DNA of 64,000 bases from Nocardioides sp. CFH 31398 (lineage in GTDB: Bacteria; Actinomycetota; Actinomycetes; Propionibacteriales; Nocardioidaceae): contig NZ_JAKUHT010000005.1 in NCBI RefSeq assembly GCF_022436705.1, positions 248,001 through 312,000 on the forward strand. Reading direction: 5' to 3'. Shown piece by piece: positions 16,761 to 26,326 of the stretch; position 1 is the first letter of the stretch, and each line of letters begins with the position of its first letter. A program made the translations under genes and the position numbers. The notes beneath the pieces are model-generated. The model was not told the DNA's origin. It made no database searches and worked only from the letters and a program-made list of their open reading frames with translations.

Positions 16761-19341
16761 GGCGGGCCCCCTCCGGGTCGTAGCTGACCGGGGCGGTCAC
16801 CCGCACCGGCGTGCCGACGAGGTCGTCGACGGCGTCGAGGACCTCGCCGATGCGGTCGCGTCCGCCGTCCAGCAGCGCGAGGGCGAAGGGTCCCTCGACG
16901 CCCGCGGCGTACGCACTGGTCACGTGCCCGAGCATCGGCACGGGCGTCGCGCTGAGGTCGGCGCCGTGGGCGACGAGCTGCGAGCCCTCGGCGATCAGGC
17001 TGGTGCCGTCGACCGGCGCCAGGCCGACGAGGTGGCGGCGGTCGGGGCGCTGAGCGTCGGGACGGGCGTGGGAACGCTTGCCGACGTAGTCCGTCTTCTT
17101 CCTCGACAGCGCCCACCCAAGCCCCAGGTCGGCGGGGGTGACGGTGCCGTCGGTGTCCTGCCCGACGATCGGGAACGCCTTCTCGGCGCGCAGCACGTGC
17201 ATCGTCTCGGTCCCGTACGGCGTGATCCCGTGCGGCGCCCCGGCCTGCGCGACGGCGTCCCAGAGGGCGGCGCCGTACCAGGCGGGCACGGAGACCTCGA
17301 AGGCCAGCTCGCCGGAGAACGACACCCGGGCGAGACGTGCCGGCATCCCCGCGACCACCGCCTCGCGGTGCGTCATGAAGCCGAAGCCCTCGGCGCTGAC
17401 GTCCTCGTCGGGCGCCAGGGCGGCGACGACGTCGCGCGACAGCGGCCCGGCGATCGCGACGGTCGACCAGTGGTCGGTCTGCGAGGTGCAGACGACGTCG
17501 AGGTGCGGCCACTCGGTGAGCAGCCACTCCTCGAGGGTGTCGAGGACGGCGGCGGCGTTGCCGGTCGTGGTCGACATCAGCCAGTCGGTCTCCGACAGCC
17601 GCATCGTGGTGCCGTCGTCGACGACCATGCCGTCGGGGCCGCACATGACGCCGTACCGGACCTTGCCGACGGCGAGCGTCGAGAAGAGGTTCGTGTAGAC
17701 CATGTCGAGCAGGACGCCGACGTCCGCGCCGCGCAGGTGGATGGCGCCGAGGGTGGAGGCGTCCATCATCCCGACGCCGGTGCGCACCGCCCGGCACTCG
17801 CGGACGACGGCCTCGTCGAGGGACTCGTCGACCGACGGGAACGCGTAGGGCCGCTTCCACTGCCCGACGTCCTCCATCGGGGCGTGGGCGACGCGGTCGT
17901 GGATGGGCGTCACGCGCACCGGGTCGGAGAGCACGCCGCGGTTGCGGGCCGCGAGCAGCCCGAACGGCACGGGCACGAGCGGCGGCCGGGCCCCCGTCGC
18001 GCCGACGCGGCCGAGCGGCTCGCCGAGCAGCTGCGCGAGGACGCCGGCGGCGAGGACGCCGGAGCAGCGGCCCTGGTCGGCGCCGGTGCCGATCGTCGTG
18101 TGGCGCTTGACGTGCTCGACGCTGCGCAGCCCCGCCTCGACGGCGTGGCGGACGTCGGCGAGCGTGGCGTCGCGGTGCAGGTCGAGGTAGGTCCCGGCCG
18201 CCTGCTCGTCGGTGAGGTCGGTGGCGCAGAACCAGGCCGCGGGTGCGCGCCCCCCCGTGTCGGCCGCGGTGCGCTCCGTCCCCGCCCACGAGAACCGGCC
18301 GCCCTGCGGCGGGGCGTCGGGGACGAACCCGGCGACGTCGTCGGACCAGCGGGTGGTGCCGCCGGCGTGGGTCCACAGGCGGGTCTCGGGGGTGACGGCA
18401 CCGGACACGGCGAGCAGGTCGACCTCGACGGTGCCGGACGTGGTGTGGACGGCGGTGACCCTCCCGGTGTCGGAGCCGCCGTCGGTCCCCGTCACGACGT
18501 CGCCGTCGCGGACGTCGAGCACGGCCACGACGTCGACGCCGGCCTCGGCGAGGGCGGCCGCGGCGGCGTGGCCGCCGTCGTGGGCGGTCCACACGACCGC
18601 GCGGCGCCCGGGCAGGACGCCGTAGCGCTCGACGTACGCCGCGGCGGCGCCGGCGAGCATGACGCCCGGGCGGTCGTTGCCGGGGAAGGCCATCGGCCGC
18701 TCCTCCGAGCCGGTCGCGAGGACGACGCGCCGCGCCTGCACCTGCAGGAGGCGGCGGGCGCCGCCACCGTCGGCGGAGTCGAGACGCTGCACCGCGACGA
18801 GCCGGCCGTGGGCGTGCGCGCCGACCACGGTCGTGTCCGGCAGGCAGCGGGCGCCGTCGACGACCGGCGCGGTCGGGGCGTCGTCCAGGACGATCACGCG
18901 TCCCTCCCCCGCCGCGACGGCGGCACGGGCCGCGGCGACGCCGGCCTCCCCGCCGCCGACGACCGCGACCTCGCAGTGCAGGTGGAGGACGTCGTACCGC
19001 GTCTCGTCGGTGTGGGGCAGCAGCCGGCCGCGGCCGGCGAGGCGCTCGACCGTCAGGCCGTCGTACGCCGGCTGGGTGGTGGCCTGGACCATCGGCTCGC
19101 CGGTGCCCGGCCCCCCGTGATCCAGCACCTGGACCCACGCGTTCGGCTCCTCGCGCCCGATGCCGACGAGGCCGCGGGGGCGTCCGGTGTAGATGCCGGC
19201 GCCGACGACGTCGAGGTCGTTCGCGAGCATCGCGGAGGCCAGGGTGTCGCCGGCGTACGCCGTGAGCTCGACGCCGTCCACGGTCACGGTGAGCGGACGG
19301 GTGCGGTCGATCCGGCTGCCGCCGGTGGGGAGCCTGCTCAT
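16747..19341 (-). CDS. soxA: Sarcosine oxidase alpha subunit
   Basis: Large subunit (864 aa) of tetrameric sarcosine oxidase. It begins with the Fer2-like N-terminal domain ending GRPRGLVGIGREEPNAWVQV, then an NAD-binding Rossmann motif VAVVGGGEAGVAAARAAVAAG (about residue 126), and a C-terminal tetrahydrofolate-binding GcvT domain (KKTDYVGKRSHARP, EGPFALALL). It oxidises sarcosine with SoxB to glycine and 5,10-methylene-THF or formaldehyde. GGAGGGGG lies upstream of the ATG at 19341, which overlaps the soxD stop (ATGA). It is about 100 residues shorter than the best-known SoxA proteins, with no obvious missing domain. Confidence 0.93.
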   Translation of the reverse strand: MSRLPTGGSRIDRTRPLTVTVDGVELTAYAGDTLASAMLANDLDVVGAGIYTGRPRGLVGIGREEPNAWVQVLDHGGPGTGEPMVQATTQPAYDGLTVERLAGRGRLLPHTDETRYDVLHLHCEVAVVGGGEAGVAAARAAVAAGEGRVIVLDDAPTAPVVDGARCLPDTTVVGAHAHGRLVAVQRLDSADGGGARRLLQVQARRVVLATGSEERPMAFPGNDRPGVMLAGAAAAYVERYGVLPGRRAVVWTAHDGGHAAAAALAEAGVDVVAVLDVRDGDVVTGTDGGSDTGRVTAVHTTSGTVEVDLLAVSGAVTPETRLWTHAGGTTRWSDDVAGFVPDAPPQGGRFSWAGTERTAADTGGRAPAAWFCATDLTDEQAAGTYLDLHRDATLADVRHAVEAGLRSVEHVKRHTTIGTGADQGRCSGVLAAGVLAQLLGEPLGRVGATGARPPLVPVPFGLLAARNRGVLSDPVRVTPIHDRVAHAPMEDVGQWKRPYAFPSVDESLDEAVVRECRAVRTGVGMMDASTLGAIHLRGADVGVLLDMVYTNLFSTLAVGKVRYGVMCGPDGMVVDDGTTMRLSETDWLMSTTTGNAAAVLDTLEEWLLTEWPHLDVVCTSQTDHWSTVAIAGPLSRDVVAALAPDEDVSAEGFGFMTHREAVVAGMPARLARVSFSGELAFEVSVPAWYGAALWDAVAQAGAPHGITPYGTETMHVLRAEKAFPIVGQDTDGTVTPADLGLGWALSRKKTDYVGKRSHARPDAQRPDRRHLVGLAPVDGTSLIAEGSQLVAHGADLSATPVPMLGHVTSAYAAGVEGPFALALLDGGRDRIGEVLDAVDDLVGTPVRVTAPVSYDPEGARRDGA

Positions 19342-19601
19342 GCGCGCACCCCCTCCGAGACCGGACGGAACTCGTCGGACACGGTGTGGCGGTCGATCGT
19401 GAACCACTGCCGGCACGCGGCGACGTGGCACCAGCGCTCGGTGAACCAGCCGGCGGGGTCGGCGCGGACGAAGAGGTACTCCGCCCAGGCGACGTCGTCC
19501 AGCGCGGACGGGTCGGCGGGGTAGTCGACGCCGGCCTCGCCCCCGTAGTGGAACTCGGTCTCGTCTCGCTCCCCGCAGTGCGGGCAGGGGATCCTCAGCA
19601 C
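19338..19601 (-). CDS. soxD: Sarcosine oxidase delta subunit
   Basis: An 87-residue zinc-binding subunit. The zinc ligands of the characterised enzyme are all present: Cys6 and Cys9 in CPHC, His59 and Cys63 in WCHVAACRQWF. The DETEFHYGG motif is also typical. It lies between soxB and soxA in the canonical soxBDA order, its stop overlapping the soxA start. Confidence 0.95.
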   Translation of the reverse strand: MLRIPCPHCGERDETEFHYGGEAGVDYPADPSALDDVAWAEYLFVRADPAGWFTERWCHVAACRQWFTIDRHTVSDEFRPVSEGVRA

Positions 19602-19649
19602 GGTCGTCCTCCAGGTGCCGGGTCGGTCAGCAGTGGTGCAGACAGGGGG

Positions 19650-20879
19650 TCAGTGGGCGACGGCGGCGGCGCCGTGCTCGTCGATCAGGCGGCCGGTGGT
19701 GAACCGCTCGAGCGCGTACGGCTCGACCAGCGGGTGGGCGCGGCCGTGGGCGACGGAGTCGGCGAAGACGTGGCCGATGCCGGGGGTGGCCTTGAAGCCG
19801 CCGGTCCCCCAGCCGCAGTTGATCCACACGTTGTCGCCGGCGGCCGCCAGCGGCCCCACGATGGGCGAGGCGTCGGGGGTGACGTCGACGATCCCGGCCC
19901 AGGTCCGCAGCACGTGGGCGCGGGCGAAGATCGGGAAGAGCTCGACGGCCGCGGCCATCTGCTCCTCGACGACGTGGAACGAGCCGCGCCGTCCGTAGCC
20001 GATGTGCGCGTCGACGCCGGCGCCCATCACCAGCTCGCCCTTGTGGGCCTGGCTGACGTAGACGTGGACGGCGTTGCTCATCACGACGGTGTCGAGGACC
20101 TGCTCGAGCAGCTCGGAGACCAGCGCCTGCAGCGGGTGCGACTGCACCGGCAGGCGGACGCCGAGCTCCTCGGCCAGGACGGCGGAGTGCCCTGCGGCGC
20201 ACAGCACGACCGTGCCCGCGGAGATCTCGCCGCGCGTCGTGGACACCGAGGTGACCCGGCCGCCGGCCTGGGTGAAGCCGGTGACCTCGCAGTCGCTGAC
20301 GAGGTCGACGCCCATCTCGTACGCCGCCCGCGCGTAGCCCCACGCGACGTAGTCGTGCTTCGCGATGCCGGCCCGCGGCTGGAAGGTCGCCCCGTGCACC
20401 GGGTGCCGCGGGCGCTCACTCACGTCGAGGACCGGCGCGAGCTTGCCGACCTCGGCGGGGGTGAGCCAGTGCGCGTCGATGCCGTTGAGCTGGTTGGCGT
20501 TGACCCGCCGCTTGCCCTCGCGGACGTCGGACAGGTTGTGCGCCAGGTTGAGCACGCCGCGCTGGTCGAACATCACCGTCGTGCCGAGCCGCTCCTCGAG
20601 GGTCTCCCAGAGCCCGAGTGCGTGCTCGTAGATGCCGGCGGAGGCGTCCCAGAGGTAGTTCGACCGGATGATCGTGGTGTTGCGGGCCATGTTCCCGCCG
20701 GCGAGCCACCCCTTCTCGAGCACGGCGACGTTCGTGATGCCGTGGTCGGCCGCGAGGTGGTACGCCGTGGCGAGGCCATGCCCGCCACCGCCGACGACGA
20801 CGACGTCGTAGGCCTTCTTCGGCTCGGCGTCCTTCCAGAGGCGGGGCGGGTGCTCCGGCAGGCGCGGCGCGGGCTTCAT
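19650..20879 (-). CDS. soxB: Sarcosine oxidase beta subunit
   Basis: FAD/FMN-binding catalytic subunit (409 aa). The dinucleotide motif [18 protein letters not shown] is at about residues 26-43. AKHDYVAWG places His174 at the position of the histidine that covalently carries FMN in corynebacterial SoxB. It catalyses oxidative demethylation of sarcosine. The ATG at 20879 shares one base with the stop of the dimethylglycine oxidase gene (TGATG), and an AGGAACTCC-type ribosome site precedes it. A 48-base gap separates it from soxD. Confidence 0.95.
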   Translation of the reverse strand: MKPAPRLPEHPPRLWKDAEPKKAYDVVVVGGGGHGLATAYHLAADHGITNVAVLEKGWLAGGNMARNTTIIRSNYLWDASAGIYEHALGLWETLEERLGTTVMFDQRGVLNLAHNLSDVREGKRRVNANQLNGIDAHWLTPAEVGKLAPVLDVSERPRHPVHGATFQPRAGIAKHDYVAWGYARAAYEMGVDLVSDCEVTGFTQAGGRVTSVSTTRGEISAGTVVLCAAGHSAVLAEELGVRLPVQSHPLQALVSELLEQVLDTVVMSNAVHVYVSQAHKGELVMGAGVDAHIGYGRRGSFHVVEEQMAAAVELFPIFARAHVLRTWAGIVDVTPDASPIVGPLAAAGDNVWINCGWGTGGFKATPGIGHVFADSVAHGRAHPLVEPYALERFTTGRLIDEHGAAAVAH

Positions 20880-23308
20880 CAGGAGTTCCTCACCCTCGCC
20901 ATGTCGGCGTCGTACAGCGGCTCGGCGGTCACGGTGTAGGGCAGCGCCTCGCCGAACGAGCCGACGGACAGCTCGGTGCCGACCTCGGCCAGCTGGGGCG
21001 GCACCCAGGCGTAGGCGATCGCCCTGCCGACGGTGAAGCCCCAGGCGCCGATGGTCGTGTACCCGACGCACTCGCCGCCGGCGTGGACCGGCTCGTGCCC
21101 GAGGACGACGGCCCGCGGGTCGGGCGAGGTCAGGCAGACGAGGCGCTGGCGGGGCTCGCCGACGACCTCGGGCGCCGGGCCGCGCCCGCCGCGGACGGCC
21201 CAGGCGAGGCCGGCCTCCTCGGCGGTGTGGTCGGAGGTCATCTCCGAGCCGTAGGCGCGGTAGCCCTTCTCCAGGCGCATCGAGGTGAACGACGTGCGGC
21301 CCGCGGCGACGATGCCGTGCTCGCGGCCCGCCTCCATCAGCGTGTCCCACAGACGGCGACCGAGGTCGGCGGTGCACGACAGCTCGTAGCCGAGCTCCCC
21401 GACGTACGAGACGCGCAGGGCGGTCACGGGGACCATCCCGACGTGCGCCTCGGTGCCGCGGAAGTAGCGCAGCGCCTCGTTGCTCCAGTCGTCGGTGCTG
21501 ACCGACTCGATCACCGCGCGTGCCTTCGGGCCCCACAGGCCGATGCAGCAGGTGCCGGGCGTCAGGTCGGTGACGGTGACGTCGTCGGGCGCGAGGCGCG
21601 TCAGCAGGTCGACGTCGCGGGGACCGTTCACGCCGAGGAGGAACCGGTCGCGGCCGTAGCGCGGCGCGAGCCGCGCGACGGTGACGTCGGAGAGCACCCG
21701 GCCGCGCTCGTCGAGGATCAGGCAGTACGTCACCCGGCCCACCGGGGTGTCCATCTTCGCGGTCACCAGGCCGTCGAGGAAGGCGACCGCGCCGCGGCCG
21801 GCGACCTCGACGCGGGTCAACGACGACAGGTCGTGCAGCGCGACGCCCTCGCGGGTGGCGCGGACCTCGGCGCCGGCGATCGGCGACCAGTAGCGCGCCG
21901 CCCACTCGCCCGGCCGGGCGGCCTCGTCGGCCTCGGTGACCAGCGACGCGTTGGCGCCGTACCAGAGCGGGCGCTCCCAGCCGGACGCCGACTCGCAGAC
22001 GGCGTCAAGCTCGCGCTGGCGGTCGGCGAACGGGGGCAGCCGCAGCGGTCGCGGGTCGTCCATCGACTGGTGCGGGTGGATGATGTCGTAGACCTCGACG
22101 AAGCCCTGCTGGCCCCGGGCGGAGACGAACTCGGGCCCGTCGCCGTGGGGCGGGAAGCGGTGCACGTCGGCACCCGCCGGGTCGATCGTGGAGACGCCGT
22201 CGACGAGCAGCTCGGCGACCATGCGGCCGACGCCCGCGGAGTGCGTCACCCAGACCGCCTCGGCCACCCAGAAGCCGGGCACGTCGCGGCTCTCGCCGAC
22301 GAGCGGGCCGCCGTCGGAGGTGAACGAGAACATGCCGTTGATGCCGTGCTCGACCTCGACCTCCCGCAGGCCGGGCAGGAGCTCCTGCGACGCCTTCCAC
22401 GGGCCCTCGAAGTCCGCCGGCGTCCACGGCCGGACCGACGGCATGACGTCGCCGCCCCAGTCGTCGAAGTCGTGCACCGACACCGGCATCGGCCGGTGGG
22501 CGTAGGAGCCGATCATCTGCTTCTCGCCGGCGTCGCGGTAGTAGAGGTCCTCACCCTGGTGGCGCAGGATCGGGCGGACGGCCTCGGCGGTCTGGCCGGC
22601 CTGGGCGGGCAGCGCGGTGGTGGTCGCGAGCTGGTGCTCGAGCGGCACGAGCGGCAGGCGCATCCCGGCCATCGCGGCGACCTTCTGGCCCCAGATGCCG
22701 GCGCAGCAGACGACGACGTCGGCGTCGATCTCGCCGGCGGTGGTCTCGACGCCGGCGACCCGGCCGTCCTCGCCGCGCAGCAGGCCGGTGACCTCGACGC
22801 CGGACCGCAGCGTGGCGCCGCGGGACTCCGCCCGCCTCGTCTGGGCGTCGACCGCGCGGACGGCCTTCGCCAGGCCGTCGCCGGGCGTGTGGAGACCGCC
22901 GAGGACGGCGTCGGGGTCGAGCAGGTCGTGCAGGCGCACGCACTCCTCGGGGCCGACGACACGCGCCTCGATGCCGTGGGTGGCGAGCCAGCCGGCGCGG
23001 CGGTGCAGCTCGGCGAGGCGCTCCGGGGTGGTCGCGACCTCGAGCCCGCCGACGGGCAGGAAGCAGGGCCCCTCGTCGGTCGAGAGGGTGTTCAGCTTGT
23101 CGACCGTGTACGCCGCGAGGTCGGTCATCATCCGCGACCCGCTGGCCCGGAAGACCAGGCCGGGGGCGTGGGTGGTCGACCCGCCCGGCGTCGGGATGGG
23201 GCCCGCGTCGAGGACCGTGACGTCGGTCCAGCCGCGCTCGGTCAGCTCGTCGGCCACGGCGGCGCCGACGACGCCGGCGCCGATGACGACCACTCTCTTC
23301 TGGGTCAT
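20879..23308 (-). CDS. Dimethylglycine oxidase/dehydrogenase
   Basis: A bifunctional flavoprotein of 809 aa. The N-terminal half is a DAO-type FAD oxidoreductase ([17 protein letters not shown], then [13 protein letters not shown] with His47 at the covalent-flavin position of Arthrobacter dimethylglycine oxidase; [24 protein letters not shown]). From about residue 430 it is a GcvT-like tetrahydrofolate domain ([57 protein letters not shown]). It converts N,N-dimethylglycine to sarcosine. GGAGGGAAC precedes the ATG. Its stop abuts soxB and its start overlaps the Rieske oxygenase stop (ATGA). Confidence 0.93.
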   Translation of the reverse strand: MTQKRVVVIGAGVVGAAVADELTERGWTDVTVLDAGPIPTPGGSTTHAPGLVFRASGSRMMTDLAAYTVDKLNTLSTDEGPCFLPVGGLEVATTPERLAELHRRAGWLATHGIEARVVGPEECVRLHDLLDPDAVLGGLHTPGDGLAKAVRAVDAQTRRAESRGATLRSGVEVTGLLRGEDGRVAGVETTAGEIDADVVVCCAGIWGQKVAAMAGMRLPLVPLEHQLATTTALPAQAGQTAEAVRPILRHQGEDLYYRDAGEKQMIGSYAHRPMPVSVHDFDDWGGDVMPSVRPWTPADFEGPWKASQELLPGLREVEVEHGINGMFSFTSDGGPLVGESRDVPGFWVAEAVWVTHSAGVGRMVAELLVDGVSTIDPAGADVHRFPPHGDGPEFVSARGQQGFVEVYDIIHPHQSMDDPRPLRLPPFADRQRELDAVCESASGWERPLWYGANASLVTEADEAARPGEWAARYWSPIAGAEVRATREGVALHDLSSLTRVEVAGRGAVAFLDGLVTAKMDTPVGRVTYCLILDERGRVLSDVTVARLAPRYGRDRFLLGVNGPRDVDLLTRLAPDDVTVTDLTPGTCCIGLWGPKARAVIESVSTDDWSNEALRYFRGTEAHVGMVPVTALRVSYVGELGYELSCTADLGRRLWDTLMEAGREHGIVAAGRTSFTSMRLEKGYRAYGSEMTSDHTAEEAGLAWAVRGGRGPAPEVVGEPRQRLVCLTSPDPRAVVLGHEPVHAGGECVGYTTIGAWGFTVGRAIAYAWVPPQLAEVGTELSVGSFGEALPYTVTAEPLYDADMARVRNS

Positions 23309-24555
23309 GACGTTCCCTCCACACGGTCCCGCACCCAGGCGTGGAACGCCTCGATGTGGTGCTCCGACGGCACGAGGACCCCGCCGTCGGCGTACAGGCG
23401 CGAGCCCATCGCGGGCTGGCACCGCTCGCAGGCCTCGAAGTCCTGCGCGTTGACCCGGTGGAACAGCTCGACGGACGCGTCGAGGCGCGCCGCCAGCTCC
23501 GGGTCGGCGTCGTCACCCGTCGCGGCCTCGACCACGCCGGGGGCGTAGAGCCAGTCGCACTCGACGACCGTGCGGTCCGGGCCCATCGGGTACATCCGGT
23601 GCCAGATCACGTGGTCGGGCACGAGGTTTACGAACACCTGCGGGCGCACGGTGATCGCGTAGTAGCGGCGGTCCTGGTCGTCGGTCATGCCCGGCAGCGG
23701 GTCGAAGCCGGCCGTGCCGTCGACGGTGAACCCGGCGACCTCCTCACCGAACTCCGCGCCGTGGCCCACGTAGTACTGCGCCGCGAGCCCGTCCGCGAAC
23801 TCCGGCAGCACCTCGGTGAGCTCGGGGTGGATCGTCGCGCAGTGGTAGCACTCCATGAAGTTCTCGACGATGAGCTTCCAGTTCGCCGCGACGTCGTAGG
23901 TGATGCGGCGACCGAGGCTCAGCGAGCCCACGTCGTACGCCGCGAGCGGCTCGAGGCTGCCGAGGCGCTCGGCGAGGTCGGCCTGGACGGTGTCGGCGAA
24001 CGACGGCGGCTCCTCGCCGGCGAGGGGCGCGAGGCTGACCCAGACGTAGCCGAGCCAGGAGTGGACGGCGACCCGCTTGAGACCGAACTCGATGCGGTCG
24101 ACGTCCGGCATCGACGTGAGGTTCGGGGCGGCGATGAGCTTGCCCTCGAAGTCGTAGGTCCAGGCGTGGTAGGGGCACTGGAAGTTGCGGCGCCTCTCCC
24201 CCGCGTCCTCGGTGCAGATCCGGGCGCCGCGGTGGCGGCACACGTTGAGGAACGCGCGGACCTCGCCGCGGCGGGTGCGGGTCAGCAGGACCGACTCCCG
24301 CCCGACGGTGACGGTGCGGAACGACCCGGCGTTCGGCAGGTCGTCCTCGCGGACCGCGCAGAACCAGTCGTGCTCGAAGATCCGCTCGCACTCGGCGTCG
24401 AACCAGGCGCGGTCGACGTACGTGTGGCCGGGCAGGGTCGGCAGCAGGCTGGACGGCGTGACGCCGCGGGCCTTCTGCTCGTCGGTCGTGGTGACCGGGG
24501 GCTCGTCGTGGCTCTGCGGGAGCCCCTGGTCGACGCCGGGGTCGAGGGTCGTCAC
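23305..24555 (-). CDS. Rieske non-heme iron oxygenase, glycine-betaine demethylase (GbcA-like)
   Basis: Oxygenase component of 416 aa. The Rieske [2Fe-2S] ligands are Cys106-X-His108 and Cys127-X2-His130 (CRH ... CPYH). The mononuclear iron site is in NWKLIVENFMECYHCATIHPEL (His238, His243) with a later acidic ligand. The wording resembles GbcA/stachydrine demethylases rather than aromatic dioxygenases. I infer oxidation of glycine betaine to dimethylglycine plus formaldehyde, because the next gene uses dimethylglycine. The GTG at 24555 overlaps the reductase stop (GTGA). Proline-betaine demethylation is the main alternative. Confidence 0.88.
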   Translation of the reverse strand: MTTLDPGVDQGLPQSHDEPPVTTTDEQKARGVTPSSLLPTLPGHTYVDRAWFDAECERIFEHDWFCAVREDDLPNAGSFRTVTVGRESVLLTRTRRGEVRAFLNVCRHRGARICTEDAGERRRNFQCPYHAWTYDFEGKLIAAPNLTSMPDVDRIEFGLKRVAVHSWLGYVWVSLAPLAGEEPPSFADTVQADLAERLGSLEPLAAYDVGSLSLGRRITYDVAANWKLIVENFMECYHCATIHPELTEVLPEFADGLAAQYYVGHGAEFGEEVAGFTVDGTAGFDPLPGMTDDQDRRYYAITVRPQVFVNLVPDHVIWHRMYPMGPDRTVVECDWLYAPGVVEAATGDDADPELAARLDASVELFHRVNAQDFEACERCQPAMGSRLYADGGVLVPSEHHIEAFHAWVRDRVEGTS

Positions 24556-25760
24556 GCGGCGACGCTCGCGACGCCGAGGCTGCGCTTCCAGCGGTTGAAC
24601 AGCTTGGGCTGGCCCATGCCGAGGACGGCGACGGCGGTCGCGCCGTGCCACCAGACGACGAGGGCGTCGCCGCCCTCGAGGCTGCCCGACTCGACGGTGA
24701 GCACCTCCCCGCCGGTGCGACGGCCGGCGAACTGCAGGCGCACGCCGTACTGGTCGGACCAGAAGTACGGCGCGGCGGCGACCGCGGCGGGGGCCTGGCC
24801 GAGGACCGAGGCGGCGACCGCACGCGGGCGGGTCAGGGCGTCGTTCCAGTGCTCGGTGCGGTGGTGGGCGGCGCGCTCGACGTCCCACCAGGCCGAGCAG
24901 TCGCCGACCGCCCAGACGCCCGGGACGGCGGTCGCACCGGTCGCGTCGGTCGCGACGGCACCCGCGTCGGTCAGCGGGACGCCGGAGCCGGCCAGCCAGT
25001 CGGTGGCAGGCACGGAGCCGATGCCGGCGACGACCACGTCGGCGGGCAGGTGCGTGCCGTCGTCGAGCAGGACGCCGTCCACCTGGGTCGTGCCGGTGAG
25101 ACGGGCGACGGGGACGCCGCAGTAGAGGGGCACGCCGTGCGCGGTGTGCAGGCCGGCGACGGCGGCGCCGACCTCCTCGCCGAGCGGGCCGGCGAGCGGC
25201 GTCGTGGAGGCCTCGACCAGCGACACCTCGACGCCGAGCTTGTGGGCCGTGGCCGCGATCTCGGCGCCGACGAAGCCGGCGCCGACCAGCACGAGGCGGC
25301 TGCCGGCGACGAGCTCGGTGCGCAGCGCCAGGGCGTCGTCCAGCGTGCGGAGCACGTGGACGCCGGCCAGGTCGCCACCGAGGTGGGCGGGAAGGCGACG
25401 GGCGCGCGCGCCGGTGGCGAGCACGACCGCGTCGGCGACCAGCACCGTGCCGTCGTCCAGGGTCACGCAGTGGGTGGGCTCGACGCCCGCGGCGCCGAGG
25501 CCGACGTCCAGGCCGACGGCGCGACGCCCGACCAGCCAGGTGGCGGCGAGGTCGGTGTCGTCGGCGTCCTCCAGGGCGAGGTCCTCCGGCGAGAGCGACC
25601 CGTCCAGGAAGCCCTTCGACAGCGGCGGCCGGTCGTAGGGACGGTGCTGCTCGTCGCCCACGACCGTCAGCGCGCCGTCGTACCCCGCGTCACGGAGGGC
25701 ACGGGCGGTGGCGTGGCCGGCGAGCGAGGCGCCGACGACGACCACGTGGCGGGGGCTCAC
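24552..25760 (-). CDS. Ferredoxin reductase of the betaine oxygenase (FAD, BphA4-type)
   Basis: A 402-residue pyridine nucleotide-disulfide-fold reductase. The FAD motif VVVVGASLAGHATARALRDAGYDG and RPYDRPPLSKGFL are typical of ferredoxin reductases serving Rieske oxygenases and P450s. The NAD(P)-binding motif is LVLVGAGFVGAEIAATAHKLG and the FAD-closing motif is GVWAVGDCSAW. It should pass electrons from NAD(P)H to the Rieske ferredoxin encoded just upstream. Overlaps GTGA on both sides tie it into the operon. Confidence 0.9.
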   Translation of the reverse strand: MSPRHVVVVGASLAGHATARALRDAGYDGALTVVGDEQHRPYDRPPLSKGFLDGSLSPEDLALEDADDTDLAATWLVGRRAVGLDVGLGAAGVEPTHCVTLDDGTVLVADAVVLATGARARRLPAHLGGDLAGVHVLRTLDDALALRTELVAGSRLVLVGAGFVGAEIAATAHKLGVEVSLVEASTTPLAGPLGEEVGAAVAGLHTAHGVPLYCGVPVARLTGTTQVDGVLLDDGTHLPADVVVAGIGSVPATDWLAGSGVPLTDAGAVATDATGATAVPGVWAVGDCSAWWDVERAAHHRTEHWNDALTRPRAVAASVLGQAPAAVAAAPYFWSDQYGVRLQFAGRRTGGEVLTVESGSLEGGDALVVWWHGATAVAVLGMGQPKLFNRWKRSLGVASVAA

Positions 25761-26122
25761 GACGGCGCTCCGCCCGCGACGCCGGCGGCCACGCCGGGGG
25801 GCAGGTTCGGCGCGTCGGTCGAGAGCTCGGCCCAGACCTGGCCGTCGACGACCTTCGCCGCGTGGGTGCGCACCGGCTTCTTCGCCGGGGGCTGGTCGAC
25901 GGCGCCGGTGCGCAGGTCGAAGCGGGACTCGTGCAGCGGGCACTCCACCCAGCACCCCTCGAGGTAGCCGTCGGCGAGCGAGGCGTCCTGGTGGGTGCAG
26001 GTGTCGTCGACGACGTACACGTCGTCGTCCTCGGTGCGGAACACCGCCACCGGCGGGGAGGTCGTCGTGACCCTCAACCCCTCGCCGGGGACGACGTCGT
26101 CGAGTGCGCACAGGTGGTGCAT
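25757..26122 (-). CDS. Rieske-type ferredoxin
   Basis: A 121-residue [2Fe-2S] electron carrier. Ligands Cys42-X-His44 and Cys61-X2-His64 (CTH ... CPLH) define a Rieske domain, with the usual GYLEGCWVECPLHESRFDLRTG context. As first gene of the operon it supplies electrons to the oxygenase. Known GbcAB systems instead use a reductase with a plant-type 2Fe-2S domain, so this is a three-component arrangement. It lies divergent from the IclR regulator. Confidence 0.9.
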   Translation of the reverse strand: MHHLCALDDVVPGEGLRVTTTSPPVAVFRTEDDDVYVVDDTCTHQDASLADGYLEGCWVECPLHESRFDLRTGAVDQPPAKKPVRTHAAKVVDGQVWAELSTDAPNLPPGVAAGVAGGAPS

Positions 26123-26200
26123 GGGCTCTCCCGGGATCGTGCTGTCTTACCCGCAGCCTGAGTCCCCTCGAGGCGCCGTGTCAATCACCCTGGCCTGAGA

Positions 26201-26223
26201 AACACGGATGAAATCTCGGTGTT
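26201..26223. promoter_or_regulatory. imperfect palindrome in the betaine operon / IclR intergenic region
   Basis: AACACGGA at 26201-26208 and TCGGTGTT at 26216-26223 are complementary at seven of eight positions. It lies between the divergent operon start (26122) and the IclR gene, so it is a candidate operator for the operon. No independent support. Confidence 0.4.
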
Positions 26224-26290
26224 GCCTACCGGACCTCAAGGAACGTTCAAAACCCGCGCTGACCTGCAAGAACTCCGGGTGGACAAGTGT

Positions 26291-26323
26291 TTGCGCTGTT
26301 CCGCTGAGTGCAACTACTGTTGC
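26291..26323 (+). promoter_or_regulatory. candidate leaderless promoter and 5-bp inverted repeat before the IclR gene
   Basis: TTGCGC (26291-26296) and TACTGT (26315-26320) are 18 bases apart, and the -10 ends 6 bases before the ATG at 26327, which has no ribosome site; this suits a leaderless message. GCAAC-TACT-GTTGC (26310-26323) overlaps the -10 and could be an autoregulatory operator. Confidence 0.4.
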
Positions 26324-26326
26324 GAC

